The notes below the pieces were generated by a model. The model ran no database searches. It saw nothing but the letters and a program-made list of their open reading frames with translations, and had not been told where the DNA came from. This document shows, piece after piece, positions 32,076 through 43,352 of a DNA stretch of 44,337 bases (positions are counted from its first letter, which is position 1; every line of letters begins with the position of its first letter). The DNA is taken from the NCBI GenBank assembly GCA_016873495.1, contig VGXC01000028.1, positions 1-44,337 on the forward strand, written 5' to 3'. This DNA is from Nitrospira sp. Lineage in GTDB: Bacteria; Nitrospirota; Nitrospiria; Nitrospirales; Nitrospiraceae. Position numbers and translations under genes: made by a program.

Positions 32076-32441
32076 TTAGAGGGCGCTGCACGGTTGTCGC
32101 GTCCAATAATTCAACACCTGCTTGCTGTCGAACCTGAGGATATAGTCTATGCAAGGGGCGCCGCCCCGCATATCGCCCCGGATGCCCGGGAACGAGTTGA
32201 CTTCATACCGATAGGTCCAGACCTGGGTCTGGTCCGGGAGTGTTTGGGTCTGGTGAGGCTCTCCGAGCCGTTCCTTGATCTCCCCTTGGGTCGCATGGCC
32301 ATTGGCCTGCCCCAGATACTCATACTGTGACGGCATGCAAGCGGCCAGCGAAAGCGTCAGGCCTGCGACCACAGTGAACGCCCAACCGCTTGCCGACGAC
32401 GATCCCGATACGACGGGCCTTCCGGTCTCGGTCCCCATCAT
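32076..32441 (-). CDS. small lipoprotein, BamE/SmpA-like fold possible
   Basis: A 121-residue protein with a long N-terminal region, a hydrophobic stretch and a lipobox SLAAC (Cys about 35). The mature part (ATQGEIKERLGEPHQTQTLPDQTQVWTYRY) resembles the SmpA/BamE-type lipoproteins in pattern, but similarity is limited. Its start ATGATG overlaps the stop of smpB by 4 bases and GGGAGG lies upstream, so it is translated with smpB. The 3' end meets a palindromic element. Confidence 0.7.
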   Translation of the reverse strand: MMGTETGRPVVSGSSSASGWAFTVVAGLTLSLAACMPSQYEYLGQANGHATQGEIKERLGEPHQTQTLPDQTQVWTYRYEVNSFPGIRGDMRGGAPCIDYILRFDSKQVLNYWTRQPCSAL

Positions 32442-32935
32442 TTCCTCCCTTGGTCGCCGCGGCGATCGCTCTTCATCGCCCGCTCCACCTCGCGACTCGC
32501 TTCGCGGCCCTTGATCGCCTCACGACGGTCGTGCTGCTTCTTGCCTTTGGCCAGGGCGAGTTCCAGCTTCGCCTGGCCGCGGGGGTTGAAGTACAGCCGC
32601 AGCGGCACGAGCGTGAGGCCTTTCTGCTGAGTCTGGCCCAGCAGGCGGCTGATCTCCTTCCGGTGCAGCAAGAGCTTGCGCGGCCGGAGGGGATCGTGAT
32701 TCATGATATTCCCGTGGCTGTAGGGGCTGATGTGGCAGTGATGAAGGATCACCTCGCCGCGCTGATCCACGCTGGCGTAGCTCTCCTTCAGGTTGACCAG
32801 GCCGGCGCGTAAGGACTTGACCTCCGTGCCTTTCAGCACAATCCCGGCTTCCAATTTCTCTTCGATGTGATAGTCGTAGAAGGCCTTCCGGTTTGAGGCC
32901 ACGACCTTCTCGCCGCTTTCCTTTTCCTTCGCCAT
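32438..32935 (-). CDS. smpB: tmRNA-binding protein SmpB
   Basis: A 165-residue SmpB, the protein partner that places tmRNA in stalled ribosomes. Typical stretches are VVASNRKAFYDYHIEEKLEAGIVLKGTEVKSLR, SPYSHGNIMNHDPLRPRKLLLHRKEI and LVPLRLYFNPRGQAKLELALAKGKKQHDRRE. The basic C-terminal tail needed on the ribosome is present. It overlaps a lipoprotein gene by 4 bases and lies near ssrA in the same direction. Confidence 0.96.
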   Translation of the reverse strand: MAKEKESGEKVVASNRKAFYDYHIEEKLEAGIVLKGTEVKSLRAGLVNLKESYASVDQRGEVILHHCHISPYSHGNIMNHDPLRPRKLLLHRKEISRLLGQTQQKGLTLVPLRLYFNPRGQAKLELALAKGKKQHDRREAIKGREASREVERAMKSDRRGDQGRK

Positions 32936-33131
32936 AGGCCGTCACTATAGCATGGAGACACCGGACACCTCGAGAAAATGGCTCTCCCTTACACGATGTA
33001 TGAGCGCAAAAAACCAGGGGTTTCGATCTAATCGCGTGGAAATACCCTGGCGCTATGAGTGCTATTGCGGTAGGATGATACCTGATTGGGCTCCACCTGG
33101 CACCGCTCCTCCCAACAGGGCGCAAGGGACC

Positions 33132-33494
33132 ATGGAGTATACGATTACGACTCAGCTGCGCGACAATGTCCTTGAGATTGCGATCTCGGGGACAGGCGGC
33201 CGGGAGAAGGCCGATGTCATCGCCCTTGACGTGATCGCGGCGATCCGCGCCACGCAAGCCGTCAGGACCCTCATCGATCTCCGCCGCCTCGAAGGCCGTA
33301 TGGGCGTGGCGGACACCTTCTTCCATGTGAGGCGTTACCCGCTCGACCTGAGACACGTGAGAACTGCGATTATCGATTTGAAAGAGCACGCGGCATTTAC
33401 TTCGTTTTTCGAAACGACCGCTTCGACCCTCGGTTTTTCCATCCGCCATTTCAATGAGACCCCCGACGCCCTCGCCTGGCTTCAATCCGAATAA
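33132..33494 (+). CDS. SpoIIAA-like (STAS-related) protein
   Basis: A 120-residue protein with the alternating strand-helix pattern of the SpoIIAA-like/STAS group: TITTQLRDNVLEIAISG, TLIDLRRLEGRMGVADTFFHVRRYPLD and HVRTAIIDLKEH. In this lineage such proteins occur alone; a partner anti-sigma kinase is not visible here. The start at 33132 has AAGGGA upstream. A possible -10, TAGGAT, lies about 60 bases upstream. Confidence 0.65.
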   Translation: MEYTITTQLRDNVLEIAISGTGGREKADVIALDVIAAIRATQAVRTLIDLRRLEGRMGVADTFFHVRRYPLDLRHVRTAIIDLKEHAAFTSFFETTASTLGFSIRHFNETPDALAWLQSE

Positions 33495-33503
33495 CCGCCG
33501 ATT

Positions 33504-33551
33504 GCGGGGACAAGCCTAGAAGCGACTTGGACCCGTCACCCACTCTTTCTT
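33504..33551. repeat. stem-loop repeat copy 2 (degenerate arms)
   Basis: GCGGGGACAAGCCTAGAAGC matches copy 1 at 9959 with few changes, and the tail CACCCACTCTTTCTT is nearly identical. The right arm has decayed, so the hairpin is weaker. Confidence 0.6.
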
Positions 33552-33611
33552 ACCGCGGATGGAACGGATGGGCAGGTGGGCGGAGGACGGCGTTGATTTG
33601 ATACGGTCCGA

Positions 33612-33660
33612 GCGGGAACAGGTCCATCGGCGACGCGTTCCCGCCACCCTCTCTTTCCTT
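33612..33660. repeat. stem-loop repeat copy 3
   Basis: GCGGGAAC (33612-33619) and GTTCCCGC (33637-33644) pair perfectly, and the tail CACCCTCTCTTTCCTT follows. Compared with copy 1 both arms changed together (GGAC to GAAC, GTCC to GTTC), so pairing is kept. Confidence 0.65.
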
Positions 33661-33676
33661 AAGGCAACCGTAAAGG

Positions 33677-33848
33677 GGTAGCAGAGGCTTGAGCGGAATT
33701 CGCCGGAGGAGCGGGGCGCCCATCGAGACTTTGCCAGGAAGGAAAGCGGAAACTGACTGAGTCCGCGAGGGAATTTCCGAAAGCTTCCGCCTGGCAAAGT
33801 CCGAAAGGGCCGCTCCGGGAGGCGCTGAAGCGAAGGGCCCTGCTGCTC
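33677..33848. repeat. large imperfect inverted-repeat element
   Basis: GACTTTGCCAGG (33727-33738) and CCTGGCAAAGTC (33790-33801) are perfect 12-bp arms. Outside them the flanks (GTAGCAG...GGAGCGG and CCGCTCC...CTGCTGC) also pair imperfectly, giving arms of about 50-60 bases around a 51-base centre. Non-coding; lies just upstream of the dciA promoter. Confidence 0.6.
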
Positions 33849-33879
33849 CATCTCCATTCGTCAGCCGCTCTCTTCGCTC

Positions 33880-33908
33880 TTGACCGCTCCCTCCTTCCCG
33901 CCTACTAT
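33880..33908 (+). promoter_or_regulatory. sigma-70 promoter of dciA (leaderless arrangement)
   Basis: TTGACC (33880-33885), exactly 17 bases, TACTAT (33903-33908), then CCGTCC and the ATG at 33915. Transcription should start at or next to the ATG. No Shine-Dalgarno sequence is present. Confidence 0.7.
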
Positions 33909-33914
33909 CCGTCC

Positions 33915-34457
33915 ATGCGCAAGCCCTCGCCCTTTTCCTCTGTGTCCACGGTCCTAGCCACGGTCGCCAAGCGGATCGGGTTAGAGACCAAGCTCCTGGA
34001 GTTCCAGCTCCGCCGGGATTGGCCGAACATTGTCGGCCAGCCGATCGCCGCCCACACGAGGCCCGATCAAATCCGGTTTAAGAAGCTCTATCTGCTCGTG
34101 GAAAATTCCGTCTGGATGCAGCAGCTCACGTTTCTGAAACCGACGCTGCTGGCGAAGATCAACGAGGCGGCGGGGACTGAGCTGGTCACGGAGATCGTCC
34201 TGCGGATCGCGGAACTCGGCGGCGCGGCCGGCGGGGGCGGGCGGGAGAACGTTTTGAACGATGATGAAGGCCCTCCTCCGGAACCCACGGCTGAGGCCCT
34301 GGCGGCGGCAGCGTCCCATGCGGAATCCATCCGAGATCCGGAGCTGCGGACGCACCTGACCAAGGTCATGGCCGTGGCGATCGCGCGCGAAAGTAGACAG
34401 GGGCGGGAGATGCAGGCTCCCGTTACGGAGCCTCAGGACCGGAAGCAGTCTTCGTGA
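33915..34457 (+). CDS. dciA: DciA family helicase loader (DUF721)
   Basis: A 180-residue DciA, the ancestral loader of the DnaB helicase in bacteria without DnaC or DnaI. The N-terminal DUF721/KH-like domain is intact: EFQLRRDWPNIVGQPIAAHTRPDQI, KLYLLVENSVWMQQLTFLKPTLLAKIN. The C-terminal half is disordered and rich in Gly, Glu and Ala, which is usual. Its place close to gyrA, dnaN and dnaA fits its role in replication start. A consensus promoter lies directly before the ATG. Confidence 0.9.
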   Translation: MRKPSPFSSVSTVLATVAKRIGLETKLLEFQLRRDWPNIVGQPIAAHTRPDQIRFKKLYLLVENSVWMQQLTFLKPTLLAKINEAAGTELVTEIVLRIAELGGAAGGGGRENVLNDDEGPPPEPTAEALAAAASHAESIRDPELRTHLTKVMAVAIARESRQGREMQAPVTEPQDRKQSS

Positions 34458-34983
34458 TGGAACCCTTGAACAGAACCCGCGAGTAGGCGGCCGTCGCAGC
34501 CGTGTCCGCTCCTTTGAGAATCGGCCCGATCCGCCCTTCCTCTTCGTTCTCCTCCAGCCGGTAGAAGCCGCGCACCGCGTTCTCGAAGGCGTCGTGCAGC
34601 GCCCGGTCCTCGCCGGCCACATATTTATGCAGAATATCCGGCTCGGCCCAGGAATCGTGGGTAAAGATGTAGATGGTGATACGCCGGTATCGGCCGGCCG
34701 GATCGTCCGGCGTGGTCGGTCGGACTTTCATCTTCCCGAAGTCGTGCGTCTCGCGCCCGACTTTTCGAAACCGCTCGATCAGCGTCTCGATCTCCGGATC
34801 GCTGGTCCAGCTGGGGACGTGGACCGCCACCGCCGTTTCTTCCTGCGAACCGATGCTATAGGGCGGGATGGACCGATCGGGGCGGCTCAGGAACATGCCC
34901 CCCCAGATCAGCGCGAACGAGGTACAGAAGACGCCGAGCGCCAGCTTGACGAGCACGTCGAGTTTCTTCTTCGGCTGTGGCAT
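34423..34983 (-). CDS. membrane-anchored protein of unknown function
   Basis: A 186-residue protein with a short basic start (MPQPKKK), one transmembrane helix (LALGVFCTSFALIWGGMFL) and an exterior domain of about 150 residues with YRRITIYIFTHDSWAEPDIL. No family recognised. The start at 34983 is the first methionine that gives a normal signal anchor; there is no good ribosome binding site. The last 35 bases overlap the 3' end of dciA on the other strand. It is downstream of gyrA, 95 bases away, and could be read from the same transcript. Confidence 0.65.
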   Translation of the reverse strand: MPQPKKKLDVLVKLALGVFCTSFALIWGGMFLSRPDRSIPPYSIGSQEETAVAVHVPSWTSDPEIETLIERFRKVGRETHDFGKMKVRPTTPDDPAGRYRRITIYIFTHDSWAEPDILHKYVAGEDRALHDAFENAVRGFYRLEENEEEGRIGPILKGADTAATAAYSRVLFKGSITKTASGPEAP

Positions 34984-35078
34984 GTCGGAAGTACTGTGTT
35001 GCGCGGTACCTGGCAGGTCACTGCCGATGGCCGGGAAGCTCTCAGCCGTCAGCCTGAACAATTTGAACGACCTTCTTC

Positions 35079-37556
35079 TCAGCCCCCATCGTTGTCCGCC
35101 GCATCGCCGTTTCCGGCGTCGGCGGAGCCTTCGGCGAGTCTGGCCACGCCCACGACCCGGTCGTCCGGCGCGTCCAGATCGAGGATGCGGACCCCCTGGG
35201 TGTTCCGCCCGATCTCGCGGATGTCGTCCACCTTGCAGCGGAGGATTTTTCCCTGCGAGGCGATGAGCATGATCTCGTCGTCGTCGCGCACCTGGAGAAA
35301 GCCGACGGCGAGCCCGTTCTTCTCCGTCGTCTTGATGCTGATGATGCCTTTGCCGGCCCGCCCCTGGATGCGATATTCGCTTACCGGCGTCCGCTTGCCG
35401 TACCCGCCTTCGGTGACGGTCAGGATGGCGGCGGTGGAGTCCGCGGTGATCGTCTCCATCCCGATCACTTCGTTGCCCTCTTCCAGCGTGATGCCGCGCA
35501 CGCCGTGGGCGGTGCGGCCCATGGGCCGGGCTTCTTCTTCCTTGAAGCGGATGACGATGCCCTGCTTCGTGCCGAGCAGGATTTCCCGCTGGCCGTCGGT
35601 GATCTCCACGGCGATCAGCTTGTCCCCTTCGTCCAACGTCAGCGCGATGATCCCGCCGGCGCGCGGGTTGCCGTAGGCCGAGAGCTCAGTCTTCTTGATG
35701 ACGCCCTGCTTCGTGGCCATGACCACGAACCGGTCGTCGCGGAATTCCTTCACCGGCAACGTGGCCGTGACTTTCTCCTCGCCGGCCAGCGCCAGCAGGT
35801 TCACCATGGCCTTGCCCTTGGCGGCGCGGCCGGCCTCCGGAATCTCGTGCACCTTGAGCCAGTAGACCTTGCCCGCGTCGGTGAAGAACAACAGGTAGTC
35901 GTGCGTGGAAGCGGTGAAGAGGGTCGCTACGAAGTCTTCGTCTCGGATACCCATCCCGATCTTGCCCTTGCCGCCGCGCCGTTGCGCCCGGTAGAGGGAC
36001 ACGGGGTTGCGCTTGATATAGCCGGAATGGGAGATCGTGACGACGACTTCCTCCTGGGCGATCAGGTCCTCGATGTTGATCTCCGCTTCTTCCTTGACGA
36101 TCTGGGTCCGCCGCTCGTCCTTGTAGGCCTCCTTGATCGCCAGCAGCTCGTCCTTGATGATCTTCCGGACCAGCGCTTCGCTGGCAAGCACGGACTTGAG
36201 GTACTCCATTCGCTTGAGCACCTCCTGATATTCCTCGATCAGCTTGTTGCGCTCGAGCTGGGTCAGGCGCTGCAGCTTCATGTCCAGGATCGCGGTGGCC
36301 TGGATCTCCGTCAGCCGGAACTGCCGCATCAGGCCGGATCGCGCCACCTCGGGGGACTGGGACTTTCGGATGAGCTGGATCACCGCGTCCAGGTGGTCGA
36401 TCGCGATCTTGAGCCCTTCCAGGATATGGGCCCGTTCCTCGGCCTTGCGCAGTTCGTAGGCGGTGCGGCGGATGACCACCTCGCGCCGGTGCTCGATGAA
36501 AGCTTCCAGGATCTGCTTGAGGGTCAGCACCTCCGGTCGGTTGTGGACCAGGGCCAGCATGATCACGCCGAAGGTGGTCTGGAGCTGCGTGTGCTTGTAG
36601 AGATTGTTGAGGACGACCAGCGGGATGTCGCCCTTCTTGATCTCGATGACGACGCGGACCCCGTCCCGGTCCGACTCGTCGCGCAGGTCGGAGATGCCCT
36701 CGATCTTCTTGTCCTGGATCAATTCCGCGATCTTCTCGATCAGCCGGGCCTTGTTCACCTGGTAGGGGATCTCGGTGACGATGAGCCGGTCCCGGTCGGT
36801 CCGCTCGTCCGTCTCGATGCTCACCTTGGCGCGCAGCGTGAGCAGGCCGCGGCCGGTCGTGTAGGCATCCTTGATGCCCTGGGTGCCGTAGATGAAGCCG
36901 GCGGTGGGGAAGTCCGGGCCGGGAATGGCCTTCATGAGCTGCGGGATCGTGATCTCCGGATTGTCCAGCAGCAGGACCAGGCCGGCCACCACCTCGCCGA
37001 TGTTGTGGGTGGGGATGTTGGTGGCGTAGCCGACCGCGATGCCGCCCGCCCCGTTGACGAGCAGATTCGGCACCTTGGCGGGAAGCACCCGCGGCTCGGT
37101 GCGCGACTCGTCGTAGTTCGGGACGAAATCGACCGTTTCCTTGTCGATGTCGGCCAGCATCTCCTCGGCCAGCTTGGTCAGCCGCGCCTCGGTGTACCGC
37201 ATGGCGGCCGGCGGATCGCCGTCCACCGACCCGTAGTTGCCCTGCCCGTCCACCAGCGGATAGCGCATGTTGAAGTCCTGCGCCATCCGGACCAACGTGT
37301 CGTAAATCGCCGAGTCGCCATGGGGATGGTAGTTGCCCATGATCTCGCCGACGATCTTGGCCGACTTGCGGTAGGCCCGGTTGTGGACCAGGCCCATCTC
37401 GTTCATGCCGTAGAGGATGCGCCGGTGCACCGGCTTCATACCGTCCCGCACGTCCGGGAGGGCGCGTCCCACGATCACGCTCATCGCGTAATCCAGGTAG
37501 GACGAGCGCATCTCGTCTTCGATGGCGATCTGGGTCAGGCGTTCGTCAACGGGCAT
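35079..37556 (-). CDS. gyrA: DNA gyrase subunit A
   Basis: An 825-residue GyrA, the breaking-rejoining subunit that, with GyrB, introduces negative supercoils. The active-site tyrosine lies in [10 protein letters not shown]. The quinolone-resistance region reads [18 protein letters not shown], with Ser and Asp at the positions of Escherichia coli Ser83 and Asp87, the unmutated form. The GyrA box QRRGGKG in the C-terminal wrapping domain is present, so it is gyrase and not topoisomerase IV. Downstream of gyrB with a 106-base gap that contains a palindromic repeat. Confidence 0.98.
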   Translation of the reverse strand: MPVDERLTQIAIEDEMRSSYLDYAMSVIVGRALPDVRDGMKPVHRRILYGMNEMGLVHNRAYRKSAKIVGEIMGNYHPHGDSAIYDTLVRMAQDFNMRYPLVDGQGNYGSVDGDPPAAMRYTEARLTKLAEEMLADIDKETVDFVPNYDESRTEPRVLPAKVPNLLVNGAGGIAVGYATNIPTHNIGEVVAGLVLLLDNPEITIPQLMKAIPGPDFPTAGFIYGTQGIKDAYTTGRGLLTLRAKVSIETDERTDRDRLIVTEIPYQVNKARLIEKIAELIQDKKIEGISDLRDESDRDGVRVVIEIKKGDIPLVVLNNLYKHTQLQTTFGVIMLALVHNRPEVLTLKQILEAFIEHRREVVIRRTAYELRKAEERAHILEGLKIAIDHLDAVIQLIRKSQSPEVARSGLMRQFRLTEIQATAILDMKLQRLTQLERNKLIEEYQEVLKRMEYLKSVLASEALVRKIIKDELLAIKEAYKDERRTQIVKEEAEINIEDLIAQEEVVVTISHSGYIKRNPVSLYRAQRRGGKGKIGMGIRDEDFVATLFTASTHDYLLFFTDAGKVYWLKVHEIPEAGRAAKGKAMVNLLALAGEEKVTATLPVKEFRDDRFVVMATKQGVIKKTELSAYGNPRAGGIIALTLDEGDKLIAVEITDGQREILLGTKQGIVIRFKEEEARPMGRTAHGVRGITLEEGNEVIGMETITADSTAAILTVTEGGYGKRTPVSEYRIQGRAGKGIISIKTTEKNGLAVGFLQVRDDDEIMLIASQGKILRCKVDDIREIGRNTQGVRILDLDAPDDRVVGVARLAEGSADAGNGDAADNDGG

Positions 37557-37662
37557 GGGTTCTCCTCAGAAAAAGAGCCGATGGCATATGGCTAATAGCT
37601 GATGGCAGGACCATGCGTCCTGCCGTTCCGACCATCAGCCATCCGCTATCGGCCATCAGCTC
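37557..37662. repeat. palindromic CATCAGC-type repeat between gyrB and gyrA
   Basis: GGCAGGA (37604-37610) and TCCTGCC (37618-37624) form a 7-bp hairpin flanked on both sides by GATGGC / GCCATCAGC copies in inverted orientation. It may modulate transcription from gyrB into gyrA. Confidence 0.5.
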
Positions 37663-40210
<2,548 letters not shown>

Positions 40211-41353
40211 TCACACTTTGATCGGCATCACCACACAGGTGAAGCCCGCGTTGCCCGGCTCGCGGATCAGACAGGGGCTCAGCGGGTTGTCCATCTGCAT
40301 GGCGACCGCATCCCCGTCCATGACCGCCAGCACGTCCAGCAGGTACCGGGCGTTGAAGCCGGTCGTCAGGGTTTCGCCCTTGTACTGCGCGGCCAGCTCC
40401 TCGGTGGCCTCGCCGAAATCCGGATTGCTGGTGTAGAGCGTCATCTTACCCACCGAGAGGGTCACCTTCACCGCGTTGGTCTTGTCGCGGGAGAGCACCG
40501 CGACCCGGCGCAAGGCCCCTTCCAGCTCGGTCCGGGCCACGCTGACCTTCTTGTCCTGGTCTTTTTCCTTGGGAATCACCTGCTGGTAGTTCGGGTAGTT
40601 GCCCTCCATCAGACGGGAGGTCAGCAGGAGCCCGCTCTTGCGGAAGACCATGAGGTTTTTGGTGAAGCCGATGAGCGGCTCGCCGTCCCCCTCTTCCAGC
40701 AAGCGCTTCATTTCATGGGCCGCCTTCTTGGGGATGATGGCTTTGATTTCCTTCGGCCCGTCTTTGGCCGCGTCTTTGCCGCCGGCTGCCGCCGTCTCCT
40801 GCTCGGCCATCGCCAACCGGTGGCCGTCCGTGCCGACCAGGCGAAGCGTCGTCTTCTTCTCCGAGGTGATGAGCGTGACCAGGAGCCCGTTCAAAATGTA
40901 GCGGGCATCGTTGTCTCCCACCGCGAAGAGGGTCTTCCTGATCAGCTCGAGGAGCCCCGCCCCCGTCACCGGCGTGAGCCCCTCGCGTTCGATCGAAGGG
41001 AGGGCTGGGTATTCGCTGCTGGGCAGACCGACGACCTTGAACTGGCTCTTGCCCGAGCGGATGGTCGCCCAATTGTTCTCGGTGACGCTCAACTCGATCT
41101 CGCCGTCCGGCAGCTCCTTGAGAATCTCGAAGAGCTTGCGGGCCGAGAGGGTGATCGCACCCGGTTCCTGCACCGTCGCCTTGTAGAGGGCCCGCATGCC
41201 GATTTCCAAATCGGTGGCGATGACGTCCACCCCCTCCGGCTTGGCCTCCAGCAGGATATTGGAGAGTTGCGGCATGGTGTTGCGCTTCTCCACCACGCCC
41301 TGGACCCGCTGCAGGGCCATCAACATTTCGTCGCGCGCAATTCGTAGCTTCAT
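40211..41353 (-). CDS. dnaN: DNA polymerase III sliding clamp (beta subunit)
   Basis: A 380-residue beta clamp with three similar domains of about 125 residues that form the ring tethering the polymerase. Recognisable parts: MKLRIARDEMLMALQRVQGVVEKRNTMPQLSNILLEA at the start, QFKVVGLPSSEYPALP, RLVGTDGHRLAMAE and the C-terminal CLIREPGNAGFTCVVMPIKV. One insertion rich in Lys and Ala (about residue 190-200) enlarges a loop of domain 2. Located 25 bases after dnaA on the same strand, the classical order. Confidence 0.97.
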   Translation of the reverse strand: MKLRIARDEMLMALQRVQGVVEKRNTMPQLSNILLEAKPEGVDVIATDLEIGMRALYKATVQEPGAITLSARKLFEILKELPDGEIELSVTENNWATIRSGKSQFKVVGLPSSEYPALPSIEREGLTPVTGAGLLELIRKTLFAVGDNDARYILNGLLVTLITSEKKTTLRLVGTDGHRLAMAEQETAAAGGKDAAKDGPKEIKAIIPKKAAHEMKRLLEEGDGEPLIGFTKNLMVFRKSGLLLTSRLMEGNYPNYQQVIPKEKDQDKKVSVARTELEGALRRVAVLSRDKTNAVKVTLSVGKMTLYTSNPDFGEATEELAAQYKGETLTTGFNARYLLDVLAVMDGDAVAMQMDNPLSPCLIREPGNAGFTCVVMPIKV

Positions 41354-41378
41354 CGGGTGTCTCCCGGGTTCGGTCCCG

Positions 41379-42719
41379 CTACCCCTTGGTGATCTGTTCC
41401 TTCAAACTCTCCAGCGTGGCCCGTAACGTGCCGTCCGCTTCCTTGGCCTTGGCGATCTGCTTGCAGGCGTGGATGATCGTCGTGTGGTCCTTGCCCCCGA
41501 AGTGCCGGCCGATCTCCGGGAACGAGGAGTCCGTCATTTCGCGGCAGAGGTACATGGCGATCTGCCGCGGGTAGACCAGTGTCTTGCTCCGCCGCCGGCT
41601 CTTCAGCTCGGCGATCTTCACGTGGAAGCGGTTGGCCACAGCCTCCTCGATATCGTCCATCGCGATGATCTTCTTCTTCTCGCCGATGATGTCGCGCAAG
41701 ACCGTCTTGGCCATGTCCATCGTGATGGCCTGGCCGGTCAGCGAACAGTAGGCCCCCAGGCGGACGAGAGAGCCTTCCAGCTCCCGGATGTTGCTCTTCA
41801 TGTTCGCGGCGAGGAACTGCACCACGTCCTCGGGAAGCCCGATGCCTTCGTCGTCCGACTTCTTGCGCAGGATCGCGATGCGCGTTTCCACGTCCGGCGG
41901 CTGGAGGTCCGCGATCAGACCCCACTCGAAGCGGGAGCGCAGCCGCTCCTCCATGTCCGGCATTTCCTTGGGGAACCGATCGCTGGACAGGACGATCTGC
42001 TTGTGGGCCTCGTAGAGCGTGTTGAAGGTGTGAAAGAACTCCTCCTGGGTCCGTTCTTTTCCGGCGAGGAACTGCACATCGTCCACCAACAGCATGTCGA
42101 TGTTCCGATACTTTTTGCGGAGGTCCATCATCTTGTCGTAGCGGATCGAATTGATGACCTCGTTCGTGAATTGCTCCGTCGTCACATAGGCGATCTTGAC
42201 ATCGGCTTTTTCGGCGACGTGGTTCCCGATCGCGTTCAACAGATGCGTCTTGCCAAGCCCGACCCCGCCATAGATGAACAGGGGGTTGTAGGCCTCGGCC
42301 GGCCGATCCGCCACGGCCATGCAGGCCGCATGCGCGAACTGGTTGCTGGCGCCGACGACGAAAGTTTTGAAGGTGTATTTGGGATTCAGCGGATTCGCTC
42401 GCCTCGCACGGCCGGCCGATGCGGCTTTAGCCCCGGCCGACGGACCGGTTCCCCCTGAAGATTTCGCCTGCTTCTCCGCCGGCACAAATATCACGTCGGC
42501 CTTTGCGCCCCCTCGGGCTTCCGCAAGCGCCTCGGACAGGAGCCCCGGATGAGATTTTTCGACGCGCTCGCCGAAGAACTTGTTCGGGACCTCGATCCTC
42601 GCACCAGCGTCATCAATGCTCAGTAAGCGCATTGGCGCGAACCAGGTGTCGAAGTCCATCTTCGCCACCTTGGCCTCGATATACGCTAAAGCCGCATCCC
42701 AGACCGTACTACCGGACAT
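41379..42719 (-). CDS. dnaA: chromosomal replication initiator DnaA
   Basis: A 446-residue DnaA, which binds DnaA boxes in oriC and opens the duplex. Domain I is at 1-85 (VWDAALAYIEAKVAKMDFDTWFAPM), a variable Ala/Gly linker follows, the AAA+ domain has Walker A GGVGLGKTHLLNAIG (about 150-164) and Walker B LLVDDVQFLAG, and domain IV carries the box-binding helix with IGRHFGGKDHTTIIHACKQI. An AGGA sequence lies before the ATG. Several DnaA-box-like sites lie just upstream, which suggests autoregulation and an adjacent origin. Confidence 0.98.
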   Translation of the reverse strand: MSGSTVWDAALAYIEAKVAKMDFDTWFAPMRLLSIDDAGARIEVPNKFFGERVEKSHPGLLSEALAEARGGAKADVIFVPAEKQAKSSGGTGPSAGAKAASAGRARRANPLNPKYTFKTFVVGASNQFAHAACMAVADRPAEAYNPLFIYGGVGLGKTHLLNAIGNHVAEKADVKIAYVTTEQFTNEVINSIRYDKMMDLRKKYRNIDMLLVDDVQFLAGKERTQEEFFHTFNTLYEAHKQIVLSSDRFPKEMPDMEERLRSRFEWGLIADLQPPDVETRIAILRKKSDDEGIGLPEDVVQFLAANMKSNIRELEGSLVRLGAYCSLTGQAITMDMAKTVLRDIIGEKKKIIAMDDIEEAVANRFHVKIAELKSRRRSKTLVYPRQIAMYLCREMTDSSFPEIGRHFGGKDHTTIIHACKQIAKAKEADGTLRATLESLKEQITKG

Positions 42720-43084
42720 AAATTCCTAAAATCTCCAATTATTCACAACCTTATCAACAGCTGTGGATACTATTTCACTGTTATTTCATACCCTTGAGAG
42801 GCTCATATCCATTCGTCGCCATACCCTCTTATAGGGTGAAAATCACAGATATGCCTCATCGACCTCTGTCTTGCACATCCCTATCCTCTGCACAGGTTAT
42901 GTTCATGCAGTCCACCATCTATGAGATGGTTGCCACCAGTCCGGAGACTCATTGCTTCACCAAGTATCTGTTCGAGATCAACGCCTTTCCCGCTATCCCC
43001 TTCATCCACTTCCCCTACTCCGACTCCGGCTCCGACTGATTTTCTCTCTTTACACAGTGAACGAGGAATTAGAGCCCTTGTGAA
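42720..43084. other. candidate oriC region with DnaA boxes
   Basis: The 365-base gap upstream of dnaA is AT-richer than the genes. TTATTCACA (42739-42747) is a perfect consensus DnaA box. TTATCAACA (42751-42759) and, on the minus strand, GTATCCACA (42770-42762) each differ at one position. A perfect palindrome ACCATCT-ATG-AGATGGT is at 42914-42930. The cluster of boxes next to dnaA supports an origin; the exact unwinding element is not evident. The AT-rich stretch at 44040-44100 is an alternative. Confidence 0.6.
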
Positions 43085-43339
43085 TTAGAGTGCCACAACA
43101 TTGTCCGCCTCGAAAATGAGGCGCAAAAAATCGCCATAGGAGATCAACGGAAACGAGGGCGATGCCTTACGGGACGTGACATCATCGGCCAAGGCGTATA
43201 CGCGAGCCGCCGGGAATTGGGAGAGACCTACCGCGTCCTGAATGAGAACAACCGCTGTCTGATTCCCTGTTGATGGGGAAGACGGAAGTAAAGAGACGGA
43301 TGCTTGGGCGGCACCGAGGATGTACAGGATGTTGCGCAA
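43085..43339 (-). CDS. DsrH/TusB-like sulfur relay protein
   Basis: An 84-residue protein. VVLIQDAVGL and ARVYALADDVTSRK followed by LISYGDFLRLIFEADNVVAL give the pattern of DsrH/TusB, the small subunit of the DsrEFH/TusBCD hexamer that passes persulfide sulfur. The start is a TTG at 43339 with GGAGG 5 bases upstream. Third and last gene of the operon; 13 bases after the DsrF-like gene. No cysteine is seen, so it may be structural. Confidence 0.7.
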   Translation of the reverse strand: MRNILYILGAAQASVSLLPSSPSTGNQTAVVLIQDAVGLSQFPAARVYALADDVTSRKASPSFPLISYGDFLRLIFEADNVVAL

Positions 43340-43352
43340 TTAGGCCTCCGAT

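Noticed and set aside
42794-43039. Open frame of 81 codons on the plus strand in the origin region
   Set aside because: No ribosome binding site, unusual composition rich in Ser, Pro and Phe without domain pattern, and it overlaps the DnaA-box region; more likely chance.
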